This document shows, in pieces, positions 16,145-26,443 of a stretch of 64,000 nt of DNA. The stretch's first letter is position 1; the number at the start of each line of letters is the position of its first letter. The translations under genes and the position numbers were made by a program. The DNA is from Promicromonospora sukumoe 327MFSha3.1 (GTDB lineage Bacteria; Actinomycetota; Actinomycetes; Actinomycetales; Cellulomonadaceae). Location of the stretch: assembly GCF_000385135.1 (NCBI RefSeq), contig NZ_ARQM01000015.1:1-64000 (forward strand). Direction: 5' to 3'. Below the pieces are notes generated by a model, which did no database searches, was not told the origin of the DNA, and worked only from the letters and a program-made list of their open reading frames with translations.

Positions 16145-17670
16145 GCCACACTTCCTTCCATGACCAGGTCGAGCACGGCGTGCTCGTCGATTTCGCGGGC
16201 GGAACCCTCGTGGACCGCCTTGCCGTCGGAGATGACCAGCACGCGGTCCGCGAGGCCGAGCACCTCAGGGATCTCGCTGGACACGACGATCACGGCGGCG
16301 CCGTCGTCGGCCAGGCGGCGGATCAGGTTGTAGATCTCGGCGCGGGCGCCGACGTCGACGCCCCGGGTGGGCTCGTCGAGCAGCAGGACGCGGCAGCCGT
16401 GCACGAGCCAGCGTGCGAGCAGCGCCTTCTGCTGGTTCCCGCCGGACAGCGTGCGGGCGTTCCGGTTGACGCCGGCGGGCCGCAGGTCGAGAGCCTCGAC
16501 CTGCTCGCGGGCCGCGGCCCGCTCGGCGCCCTCGTCGAGCAGCCCGCCACGCGCGATGCGCGAGAAGGTGGACAGGGTGATGTTGCGGTAGACGGGCTCG
16601 TCCAGGAGCAGGCCCTGGCTCTTGCGCTCCTCGGGACACAGGCCGATGCCGGCGGTCACCGCGGCGTCCACCGCACCGGAGCGCAGGCGCTTGCCGCCCA
16701 CGCGGACGGTGCCCGACGTCGCGCGCCGGGCGCCGTAGATCGTCTCCAGGATCTCGGAGCGGCCCGAGCCGACCAGGCCCGCCAGGCCGACGATCTCGCC
16801 GGCGCGGACCGTGAGGGAGACGTCGGAGAAGACGTTGCCGAGCCCGAGGCCGTCGACCTCCAGCACCGGGTCCGCGTCCTCGGCCACGCCGGGGCGGTCC
16901 GGGAACGCGTACTCGACGGTCCGGCCCGTCATGAGCTGGATCAGCTCCTTGGTCGGGGTGTCCGCCACGACCAGGCTCTCGGCGACCGTGCGGCCGTCCT
17001 TGAGCACCGTGATGCGGTCGCCGAGCTGCCGGATCTCCTCCAGGCGGTGCGAGATGTAGACGACGGCGACGCCGTCGGCCGTCAGCTCGCGCACGATGCG
17101 GTGGAGGTTGCCGACCTCCTCGGAGTCCAGCACGGCGGACGGCTCGTCCATGATGACGACCCGCGCGTCACGTGAGAGCGCCCGGGCGAGCTGCACGATC
17201 TGCTTGCCCGCGGCGGGCAGCGAGCCGACCTCGCGGTGCGGGGAGATCTCCTTGTGACCGAGCCGGTCGAGGATCTTGCGGGTGTTCCGGGCCGCCTCGG
17301 ACCGGCGGGTGACTCCGCCCGACGCGAGCTCGTGGCCCAGGTAGATGTTCTCGGCGACCGTGAGGCCGTCCACGACGTCGAGCTCCTGGTAGATCGTCGC
17401 GATACCGAGCCGCAGGGCGGCCACGGGGTCCGCGATGACCACCGGCTCCTCGTCGATCAGGATCTCGCCCGCCGTGGGCTGGTGGGCGCCGGCCAGGGTC
17501 TTGATCAGGGTGGACTTTCCCGCCCCGTTCTGTCCTAGCAGGCAGTGCACCTCGCCGGGACGGACCTCGAGGTCCACGCCGTCGAGCGCTCGCGCGCCAG
17601 GGAATTCCTTCACGATGCCACGCATGCGCAGCAGGGGCTGCTCTACCCCGGAGGGGTCCACGTCGACCAT
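16141..17670 (-). CDS. ribose-type ABC transporter ATP-binding protein with two ATPase domains
   Basis: 509 aa, RbsA/MglA-like. Walker A sits in the first half ('LLGQNGAGKST'), with 'VVIMDEPSAVLD' as Walker B. The second half has the family's degenerate nucleotide site 'GLVGSGRSEILE', the signature 'LSGGNQQKALLARWL' and 'LLLDEPTRGVDVG'. The start is the ATG at 17670: the open frame continues upstream but crosses the promoter and operator. It is the first gene of the importer operon, and a promoter overlapped by a ROK-type operator lies directly upstream, facing the divergent ROK gene. Confidence 0.92.
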   Translation of the reverse strand: MVDVDPSGVEQPLLRMRGIVKEFPGARALDGVDLEVRPGEVHCLLGQNGAGKSTLIKTLAGAHQPTAGEILIDEEPVVIADPVAALRLGIATIYQELDVVDGLTVAENIYLGHELASGGVTRRSEAARNTRKILDRLGHKEISPHREVGSLPAAGKQIVQLARALSRDARVVIMDEPSAVLDSEEVGNLHRIVRELTADGVAVVYISHRLEEIRQLGDRITVLKDGRTVAESLVVADTPTKELIQLMTGRTVEYAFPDRPGVAEDADPVLEVDGLGLGNVFSDVSLTVRAGEIVGLAGLVGSGRSEILETIYGARRATSGTVRVGGKRLRSGAVDAAVTAGIGLCPEERKSQGLLLDEPVYRNITLSTFSRIARGGLLDEGAERAAAREQVEALDLRPAGVNRNARTLSGGNQQKALLARWLVHGCRVLLLDEPTRGVDVGARAEIYNLIRRLADDGAAVIVVSSEIPEVLGLADRVLVISDGKAVHEGSAREIDEHAVLDLVMEGSVA

Positions 17671-17676
17671 GTATCG

Positions 17677-17713
17677 AACGTAGTTGGACTTCTGCCGACG
17701 GTCAAGCAAAAGT
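17677..17713 (-). promoter_or_regulatory. ABC operon promoter overlapped by ROK-type operator
   Basis: On the minus strand, TTGACC (17700-17705) and TACGTT (17677-17682) are 17 bp apart, a good sigma-70-type promoter for the ABC operon. A 26-bp site (17688-17713) with half-sites ACTTCTG and CAAAAGT (imperfect inverted repeats, 12 bp apart) covers the spacer and -35. The same site, 22 of 26 bases identical, overlaps the promoter at 22064-22101. Binding here would block RNA polymerase. Confidence 0.7.
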
Positions 17714-17745
17714 CGCGACTTCGCCCGCCATGATTCACTAGAGGC

Positions 17746-18927
17746 ATGGTGGAAGTGGCACGGGAAGTATTTCAGCAGGTACCCAAGGTGTCCGGCGCGG
17801 GCGATATGTTCCAGCTCCTGCGTGATGGAAGACCCCGCACGCGCGCGGACCTCGCGGCCGTCACGGGGCAGGCACGCTCCACGGTGGCGGCGCGGATCGA
17901 CCTGCTCATGGCGGCGGGACTCATCGCGCCCGCGGGCGAGGCGACGTCGACCGGTGGCCGACCGCCCGCGACCTTCGCGTTCGCCCCCTCGGCCCGGGTG
18001 GTGCTGGGGGTGGACCTCGGCGCGACGCACGCGCGGCTCGCCCTGACCGACCTCGCCTCGACCGTGCTGGCGCAGCGCGACCTGCCGCTGGTCATCACGG
18101 ACGGCCCGGACCTCGTGCTCGACCGCGTGGCCGAGAGCGGGGCCGAGCTGCTGCGCGAGGCCGGACGGTCGGCGACGGACCTCGCCGGCGTCGGCGTCGG
18201 CCTGCCAGGGCCCGTGGAGCACGCGACCGGCAAGCCGAACAACCCGCCGATCATGCCGGGCTGGGACAACGCGGACGTGCCCGCGATCCTCGGCGCGCGG
18301 TTCCACGCGCCCGTCCTCGTGGACAACGACGTGAACATCATGGCGCTGGGCGAGCACCGCGCCGCCTGGCCCGACGTGGCCGACCTGCTGTTCGTCAAGG
18401 TCGCCACCGGCATCGGCGCGGGGATCATCGCCGACGGCGCGCTGCGGCGCGGCGCGCAGGGCTCGGCGGGCGACATCGGGCACGTGGCCGTGCCGGGAGT
18501 CACCGACGTCGTGTGCCGCTGCGGCAACGTCGGCTGCCTGGAGGCCATAGCCAGCGGGCAGGCCGTCGCGAGCAGGCTGAACGGCGCGGCCTCGGCCGCC
18601 GACGTCGTCGCCCTGGTGCGGGCGGGCGACGTCAACGCGAGCCAGGCCGTGCGCCAGGCGGGCCGCGACATCGGCGCGGTGCTGGCCACGAGCGTGAGCC
18701 TGCTCAACCCGTCGATGATCGTGATCGGCGGCATCCTGGCCGACGCCGGGGAGCACATCGTGGCGGGCATCCGCGAGGTGGTCTACCAGCGGTCCCTGCC
18801 CCTGGCGACCCAGCACCTGCGGATCGTCACGGCCCGCACCGGCACCCAGGCGGGCGTGCTCGGCGCGAGCGCCATGGCCGTGGACCAGGCCCTCTCCTCC
18901 GACGCGGTGGACCGCCTGGTCGCCTGA
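17746..18927 (+). CDS. ROK family transcriptional repressor
   Basis: 393 aa. An N-terminal winged helix-turn-helix (about 15-65, 'GDMFQLLRDGRPRTRADLA..TGQARSTVAARIDLL') precedes a ROK sugar-kinase-like domain: 'GVDLGATHARL', 'GVGLPGPVEHATG', 'LVDNDVNIMALGEH' and the zinc motif 'CRCGNVGCLE'. The presence of the DNA-binding domain makes it a NagC/XylR-type repressor rather than a kinase. It diverges from the ABC operon, and a palindromic operator lies in the 75-bp gap, so it should respond to the imported sugar. A second operator upstream of the PA14-DUF1080 gene widens the regulon. The ribosome binding site is weak. Confidence 0.9.
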   Translation: MVEVAREVFQQVPKVSGAGDMFQLLRDGRPRTRADLAAVTGQARSTVAARIDLLMAAGLIAPAGEATSTGGRPPATFAFAPSARVVLGVDLGATHARLALTDLASTVLAQRDLPLVITDGPDLVLDRVAESGAELLREAGRSATDLAGVGVGLPGPVEHATGKPNNPPIMPGWDNADVPAILGARFHAPVLVDNDVNIMALGEHRAAWPDVADLLFVKVATGIGAGIIADGALRRGAQGSAGDIGHVAVPGVTDVVCRCGNVGCLEAIASGQAVASRLNGAASAADVVALVRAGDVNASQAVRQAGRDIGAVLATSVSLLNPSMIVIGGILADAGEHIVAGIREVVYQRSLPLATQHLRIVTARTGTQAGVLGASAMAVDQALSSDAVDRLVA

Positions 18928-18942
18928 CCCGGTCCACCACGT

Positions 18943-18982
18943 GTCAGACGCTCAGATCCCTCGGGGGATCTGAGCGTCTGAC
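18943..18982. terminator. bidirectional hairpin terminator
   Basis: A perfect 18-bp stem (GTCAGACGCTCAGATCCC and complement) with a TCGG loop lies between the convergent ROK and PA14-DUF1080 genes. Confidence 0.85.
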
Positions 18983-18992
18983 TTCTGTGGGT

Positions 18993-21900
18993 CTAGCTCA
19001 GGTCCTTGACCCGGACGTCGCGGTAGCTCACCGCCTCACCCTGACCGTGGTTCTGGAGCCCGATGAACCCCTGGGCGAGGTCACGCGCAGGGTCGGTGCT
19101 GACGAAGTCGTTCACCAGCTCACCGTTGAGGATGACCTTGATGGTCTGCCCCTCCACCCGGATCTCGTAGGAGTTCCAGGAGCCGACCGGCTTCAGGGCC
19201 CGCTCCACGGCCTCCGGGTCGGCGCCCTGGAAGGTGTAGATCGCGCCCGTGGTGCGGTCGGGCTCGTCGGTGGCGTCGATCTGGATCTCGTATCCCTGGT
19301 TGACGGCGATCCACGGGTCGTTGCCCGGGTCGGGGAACCCGACGAAGACACCGCCGTTGTCGTCCTTCTTGAGCTTCCAGTCGAGCTTCAGGCTGTACTC
19401 GTTCAGCTCCGTCGAGTGCCAGAGCAGGCCCATGCCCCCGCTGCCGCGCAGGGTGCAGTCGCTCTGTCGGCCGAACGAGCCCGGGCCGGCCATGTTCCAG
19501 CCGTCCAGCGAGGCCAGCGTGCCGTCGAACAGCGCGGTGTAGCCACGCTCGTACCGCTTCGGCGCGCAGATGTCGGCGGCCCCGCCACCGACCTTGAGGA
19601 GGTCAAGGTTGACGTTGCCGTCGTCGTCCTCGTCGTACCGCAGGGTGATGGTGTTGACGCCCTTCTGCAGTCGCAGGTCGCGCGTCGCCGTCGCCCAGGT
19701 CTTCCAGTCACCCGTCGACTCGAGCGCCCACGGCTCGACCTCCTGGCCGTTGACCAGCACCGAGACCGTCTTGGTCCCTTCGAACGGGTTGGGCCCGTTC
19801 GAGTAGCGCAGGCTCACGGGCTGGGTGCCCGCGCGCTTGACGGTGGTGGTGAAGGTCGCGGACGCGCCCACGTCGGTGAAGCCGGCCGCGAACCCGGAGC
19901 CGGAGTAGCCGTTGTGCTCGTTGGCCACGTTCGCGCTGCCGCGGAGCGTCGCCTCCTCGGCCTCCTGGAAACCGGTCGGGGCCTTGTACCCCGGGATCGC
20001 ATTGAGGGTGTACCAGGCCTCGGTGTTCCACAGCTCGCGGCCCTCTGCGTCCGCGAACGGACGCGGGCTGCGCAGGTGCACCACGTAGCCGGGCTGGCGC
20101 CCGTCCACCGTGAGCGTCACCTTCGTGCGGTCGCGGGAGACCTTGGCGTCCGACACGAACAGCTGCTGCTCGTCGACCTTCGGTCCGCCGTAGGCGCGCG
20201 TGGGCACGTAGCGCCAGTGGTCCATGCGGAACGCCGCGTTCGGGTCCTCGGCGATCTTGTCCACCGTCTCCTGCGAGAGCGGCTGCGTGTACTCGACCTC
20301 GAAGCCCTTCTTGGTGACCCGCATCTCGGTCATGTCGAAGGCGTCCTCGCCGTTGGGGCTGAGCTTCTGCAGGCCGTAGCGCAGCTTGCCGGGCTCGCTC
20401 CAGTTGCCGCCCTCGCCGATGCCGCCCACGTACAGGGCGCCGTCGGGCCCGACGACGGTGCGGTTCACGCCCGCCTCCAGGCCGGCCGAGTGCCGGAAGA
20501 CGGCGCCCTGGTACTCGCCGTCGACCTTCTCCAGGAAGCCGCGCTGCAGCCCGCCGTAGGTGACGTCACCGAACACGAGCTGGCCCTCGTACGGGCCGTC
20601 CTCGATCTGCACCGGGGCGCTCGGCGAGTTGCCGATCTCGTTCTGCGGTACCCACAGCGCCGGGGCGGAGACGGGCTTGTCGTCGTACGGGCCGGCCGGG
20701 TTGGTGAAGTGGTTGAAGAACTTGCCCTGCTCGATGTGCACGAGCTTGGAGCTGGGCAGCCAGGCGCCCTGGTTGTCCATCACGAACAGCTCGCCGTCCG
20801 GGCCCTTGACCATGCCGTTCGGCGTGCGCAGGCCGCCGGCCACGAACTCGACCTCGCCGGTCCTGCGGTCGACCCGGATGGCCGTGCCGCGGTTCTCCGC
20901 GGGCTGCGGGTCCGTGGTGGCTCCGCCGTTGTTGATGGCGACCGACAGGTTGACGTAGAAGTACTTGCGGTCGTGCAGCAGGCCGAAGGCGAACTCGTGG
21001 AAGTTGCCGCCGAACGGCCACTCGGCCACCGTGTGGTGGTCGTCGTAGAAGCCGTCACCGTCGGGGTCCGTGAGCTCGGTGAGCTTGTCGCGCTCCGAGA
21101 CGTAGATCGAGTCCCCGATCACGGCGATGCCCATCGGGTTGAACAGGTCGGTGGCGACCTTCTCGTACGTGACCTGGTCCTTCGAGGTCTCGCCGGTCAC
21201 GTTGTCCAGGAGGAAGACCTCGCCGGGCTCCGGGTCCTCGACCCAGCCGCCGGGGCTCACCGAGCCGGACGTGACCACGGCGAGGCGGTCGTCGTCGGTC
21301 CAGTCGAGGCCCGCGACCATGGGCTCGAAGCCGTCGGGCCGCAGGTCCGTGAGGGTGTAGCCCGGGTAGACGGAGTCCAGGCGCATGCCGTCGCCGGCCG
21401 AGTCGTCCTGGCCCTCGCAGTACTTGGTGCCCGGGGCGGTCACGCGCACGACGCCGGCCTCGGTGCTCAGCACGGTGGACGGCACGACGACGAAGTCGCT
21501 GGTGCCCGGCGTGCGCCACTCGAGCTTGAGGATGTTGTCGTTCGTGTTGTCGAAGTACTCGACGCGCAGGTCGTGGTACCCGGCGGTGAGCGCGACGGTG
21601 CCCTCCTTCGACTCCGCGCCGTGCAGACCGTCGTTGTCGATCACCTCGGCGTCGTCGATCACCAGGCGCGAGCCGTCGTCGCTGGTCAGGCGGAACTCGT
21701 AGTTGCCGTCCGCCGGCACCTCCAGGTTGGCCAGCGCGTGCGCGATGAAGCGCTCGCCCATGCCGAAGTCAGCCTCGGTCGAGTAGTCGATCGTGGGCTT
21801 GAGCTGGTCGACGTTCGGCGTCTGGCCCGAACGGAGCGTGCACAGCTCGCTGAGGTCGCGAGCCAGGTCGTAGGTGCGGAGGGTGACGCCCGGTTCCTGC

Positions 21901-22028
21901 GGCGGGAGGTCGTCGACCGCCGCCGTCGCGGCGGGGACCGTCCCCGCGAGCGTGACCGCTGTCAGTGCCACGGCGGTCGCGGCTGCGGCTGCCTGTCTCG
22001 TGCGGGTCTTGGTACCACGTTGACGCAT
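18993..22028 (-). CDS. secreted PA14, dehydrogenase-like propeller, CBM and DUF1080 fusion protein
   Basis: 1011 aa from the ATG at 22028, with GAGGAG five bases upstream; the longer open frame would run through the promoter. Order: signal peptide (1-40, ends near ATAAVDDL); PA14-like domain (about 60-185, 'FRLTSDDGSRLVID'); membrane-bound-dehydrogenase-type propeller (about 200-520, 'GNFHEFAFGLL', 'RTPNGMVKGPDGELFV'); linker; CBM6/35-like domain (about 690-810, 'EAEEATLRGSA'); C-terminal DUF1080 domain (about 825-1011, 'FDGTLASLDGWNM', 'NGGVFVGFPDPG', 'YEIQIDATDEPDRTTGAIYTF', 'GSWNSYEIRVEGQTIKVILNGELV'). DUF1080 proteins include 3-keto-disaccharide hydrolases, so one chain could both oxidise and cleave a bound glycan. 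It is single-gene, monocistronic, with its own operator-covered promoter. Confidence 0.87.
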   Translation of the reverse strand: MRQRGTKTRTRQAAAAATAVALTAVTLAGTVPAATAAVDDLPPQEPGVTLRTYDLARDLSELCTLRSGQTPNVDQLKPTIDYSTEADFGMGERFIAHALANLEVPADGNYEFRLTSDDGSRLVIDDAEVIDNDGLHGAESKEGTVALTAGYHDLRVEYFDNTNDNILKLEWRTPGTSDFVVVPSTVLSTEAGVVRVTAPGTKYCEGQDDSAGDGMRLDSVYPGYTLTDLRPDGFEPMVAGLDWTDDDRLAVVTSGSVSPGGWVEDPEPGEVFLLDNVTGETSKDQVTYEKVATDLFNPMGIAVIGDSIYVSERDKLTELTDPDGDGFYDDHHTVAEWPFGGNFHEFAFGLLHDRKYFYVNLSVAINNGGATTDPQPAENRGTAIRVDRRTGEVEFVAGGLRTPNGMVKGPDGELFVMDNQGAWLPSSKLVHIEQGKFFNHFTNPAGPYDDKPVSAPALWVPQNEIGNSPSAPVQIEDGPYEGQLVFGDVTYGGLQRGFLEKVDGEYQGAVFRHSAGLEAGVNRTVVGPDGALYVGGIGEGGNWSEPGKLRYGLQKLSPNGEDAFDMTEMRVTKKGFEVEYTQPLSQETVDKIAEDPNAAFRMDHWRYVPTRAYGGPKVDEQQLFVSDAKVSRDRTKVTLTVDGRQPGYVVHLRSPRPFADAEGRELWNTEAWYTLNAIPGYKAPTGFQEAEEATLRGSANVANEHNGYSGSGFAAGFTDVGASATFTTTVKRAGTQPVSLRYSNGPNPFEGTKTVSVLVNGQEVEPWALESTGDWKTWATATRDLRLQKGVNTITLRYDEDDDGNVNLDLLKVGGGAADICAPKRYERGYTALFDGTLASLDGWNMAGPGSFGRQSDCTLRGSGGMGLLWHSTELNEYSLKLDWKLKKDDNGGVFVGFPDPGNDPWIAVNQGYEIQIDATDEPDRTTGAIYTFQGADPEAVERALKPVGSWNSYEIRVEGQTIKVILNGELVNDFVSTDPARDLAQGFIGLQNHGQGEAVSYRDVRVKDLS

Positions 22029-22063
22029 GAGCTCTCCTCGGTCGGCGTTGACCTTGCGGAGAG

Positions 22064-22101
22064 AACCTACGGGGGACTTCTGTCGGACGTCAAGCAAAAG
22101 T
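22064..22101 (-). promoter_or_regulatory. promoter of the PA14-DUF1080 gene overlapped by the second ROK-type operator
   Basis: On the minus strand, TTGACG (22088-22093) and TAGGTT (22064-22069) are 18 bp apart. The 26-bp site at 22076-22101 has the same ACTTCTG...CAAAAGT half-sites, spacing and placement over the -35 as the site at 17688-17713. The shared layout is the best evidence that the ROK repressor also controls this gene. Confidence 0.68.
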
Positions 22102-22167
22102 TGTCAGGTGGTCAGCGTTATAGGGAGGCCGAGGTCGTGGCGCGAGCAGGCCAGGCCGGTCCGTGTT

Positions 22168-22223
22168 CGGCAGTTGGCATCGAGCTCGGCACAGGCCTGT
22201 GCCGAGCTCGATACCAACTGCCG
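22168..22223 (-). terminator. long palindromic terminator of ligA
   Basis: Two 28-base arms, adjacent with no spacer, are complementary at 27 of 28 positions (centre ACAGG|CCTGT). It lies 8 bp past the ligA stop and 66 bp upstream of the PA14-DUF1080 operator, so it would stop ligA transcripts entering that promoter. Confidence 0.75.
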
Positions 22224-22230
22224 ACTTCGA

Positions 22231-24726
<2,496 letters not shown>

Positions 24727-24796
24727 CTATCGCGCAGGAGCACGTCCCGATACCATTCGAGCAAAATGCCGCAAATCTACTGAGAGCAGGGGTCCC

Positions 24797-26329
24797 TTGA
24801 AGATCGCCGTCGTCGGTGCCGGGTTCGCAGGTCTGGCCACCGCGAAAACCCTCCGCGAGTTCGACCACGAGGTCACCGTCTTCGAAAAGGCACCGGATGT
24901 CGGCGGTGTGTGGAGCGCGACCCGTCGATACTCCGGCCTCCGGACGCAGAACAACAAGGATTCGTACGCGTTCTCGGACCTCCCGATGCCACGGGAGTAC
25001 CCGGAGTGGCCCACGGGCGAGCAGGTCCAGGCCTACCTGGAGCGGTACGTCGCGAAGTTCGGGCTGCGCCCCTACCTCCGGCTCGCGACCGAGGTCGTGC
25101 GCGCCGAGCTGACCGACGCGGAGGACGGCTGGATGGTGACGGCGCGCCGCATCGGCGCCCCCGTCTCGTCGCCCGAGCGGTTCGACCACCTGGTCGTGGC
25201 CAACGGCATCTTCTCCGACCCGGTCTTCCCGCAGTACGAGGGCTACGCCGACCTGGTCCGCGCCGGCGGCAAGCTCGTCGCGTCCAGCCAGCTCAACAAC
25301 CTGGAGGACGCCCGCGGCAAGAACGTCGTGGTCGTCGGCTACGGCAAGTCCGCGTGCGACGTCGCCGCCGAGATCGGCGTCGTCGCAGAGTCCACCACCG
25401 TCGTCGCCCGCCGTCTGCTGTGGAAGATGCCGAAGCGCATCGCCAACTCGCTGAACATGAAGTACCTGCTGCTATCCCGTCTCGGCGAGGCCCTGTTCAA
25501 GTACCAGGAGCTCGACAACGGCATGGAGCGGTTCCTGCACGGCCCGGGCGACAAGGTGCGCGCCGGCATGCTCGGCAGCATCGGGTCGGTCGCGACCTGG
25601 CAGTTCAAGCTCAAGAAGCTCGGGCTCGTGCCCACGGGCGAGTTCGCCGACATCGCCAACAGCACGGTGTCGCTGTCGACCGACGGGTTCTACGAGCAGG
25701 TCGCGAGCGGTGCGATCAAGGTGCACCGCGACACCGAGATCCAGCGCTTCGAGGCCGAGGGCGACCGCCCCGTCGCGGTGCTCAGCGACGGCAACCGCAT
25801 CCCGGCCGACCTCGTGGTCTGCGGCACCGGCTTCCACCAGCGCGTGCCGTTCCTGGACGACGCCGTGTCCGCCCGCCTCCTGGACGACGACGGCAACTAC
25901 AAGCTCTACCGCCAGATCCTGCCCGACGGCGTGCCGAACCTGACCTTCGCGGGCTACAACTCGTCGCTGTTCTCACCGCTGTCCGCCGAGGCAGGCGCGG
26001 TCTGGATCGCCGCGTACCTGGGCGGCGTCGTGGACCTGCCCCCGGTCGAGGAGCGTCGCAAGCACGTGGCCGAGCGCGTGGCGTGGATGGAGAAGCGCAC
26101 GGGCGGCAAGCACGCCCGCGGCACCAACGTCATCCCCTTCTCGATGCACCAGATCGACGAGACGCTCGACGAGGCCGGCGTCAACATCAGCCAGCGCGCC
26201 CAGGTCGTCCAGTGGCTCCTGCCGATCGACCCGTCCGTCTACAAGGGCGTGGTGCCGCGCCTCAAGGAGCGCATCCAGGCGCAGTCGGCCAAGGAGCGGG
26301 TCGGCTCCGACGCCTCGTCCGCGGGCTGA
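24797..26329 (+). CDS. flavin-containing monooxygenase / NAD(P)-binding FAD oxidoreductase
   Basis: 510 aa from a TTG start preceded by AGGGG. Two Rossmann motifs are clear: 'VVGAGFAGLATAKTL' at the N-terminus for FAD and 'NVVVVGYGKSACDVAAE' at about 176 for NADPH, plus 'VVCGTGF' near 345. This is the class B flavoprotein monooxygenase plan (FMO or Baeyer-Villiger type), but neither the FxGxxxHxxxWP nor the FMO fingerprint is intact where expected ('YEGYADLVRAGGKL'), so the substrate class is open. The gene is convergent with the conservon P450, with a terminator between them. Confidence 0.85.
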   Translation: MKIAVVGAGFAGLATAKTLREFDHEVTVFEKAPDVGGVWSATRRYSGLRTQNNKDSYAFSDLPMPREYPEWPTGEQVQAYLERYVAKFGLRPYLRLATEVVRAELTDAEDGWMVTARRIGAPVSSPERFDHLVVANGIFSDPVFPQYEGYADLVRAGGKLVASSQLNNLEDARGKNVVVVGYGKSACDVAAEIGVVAESTTVVARRLLWKMPKRIANSLNMKYLLLSRLGEALFKYQELDNGMERFLHGPGDKVRAGMLGSIGSVATWQFKLKKLGLVPTGEFADIANSTVSLSTDGFYEQVASGAIKVHRDTEIQRFEAEGDRPVAVLSDGNRIPADLVVCGTGFHQRVPFLDDAVSARLLDDDGNYKLYRQILPDGVPNLTFAGYNSSLFSPLSAEAGAVWIAAYLGGVVDLPPVEERRKHVAERVAWMEKRTGGKHARGTNVIPFSMHQIDETLDEAGVNISQRAQVVQWLLPIDPSVYKGVVPRLKERIQAQSAKERVGSDASSAG

Positions 26330-26375
26330 CCGCCCACCGACCCCTGAGCCGTCCTTCTGCGACACGGCGAGGACG

Positions 26376-26416
26376 CACCGCGGGCCCGGCCGAGAGAATC
26401 GGCCGGGCCCGCGGTG
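26376..26416. terminator. bidirectional hairpin terminator
   Basis: A perfect 18-bp GC-only-type stem (CACCGCGGGCCCGGCCGA and complement) with a GAGAA loop lies between the convergent monooxygenase and P450 genes. Confidence 0.85.
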
Positions 26417-26443
26417 TGTGGCTGCGTGTCTGACGGCGAGGCG

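Noticed and set aside
16141-18816. Extended 891-codon reading of the ABC ATPase gene
   Set aside because: It would run through the promoter, the operator and the antisense of the ROK gene. The ATG at 17670 matches family length.
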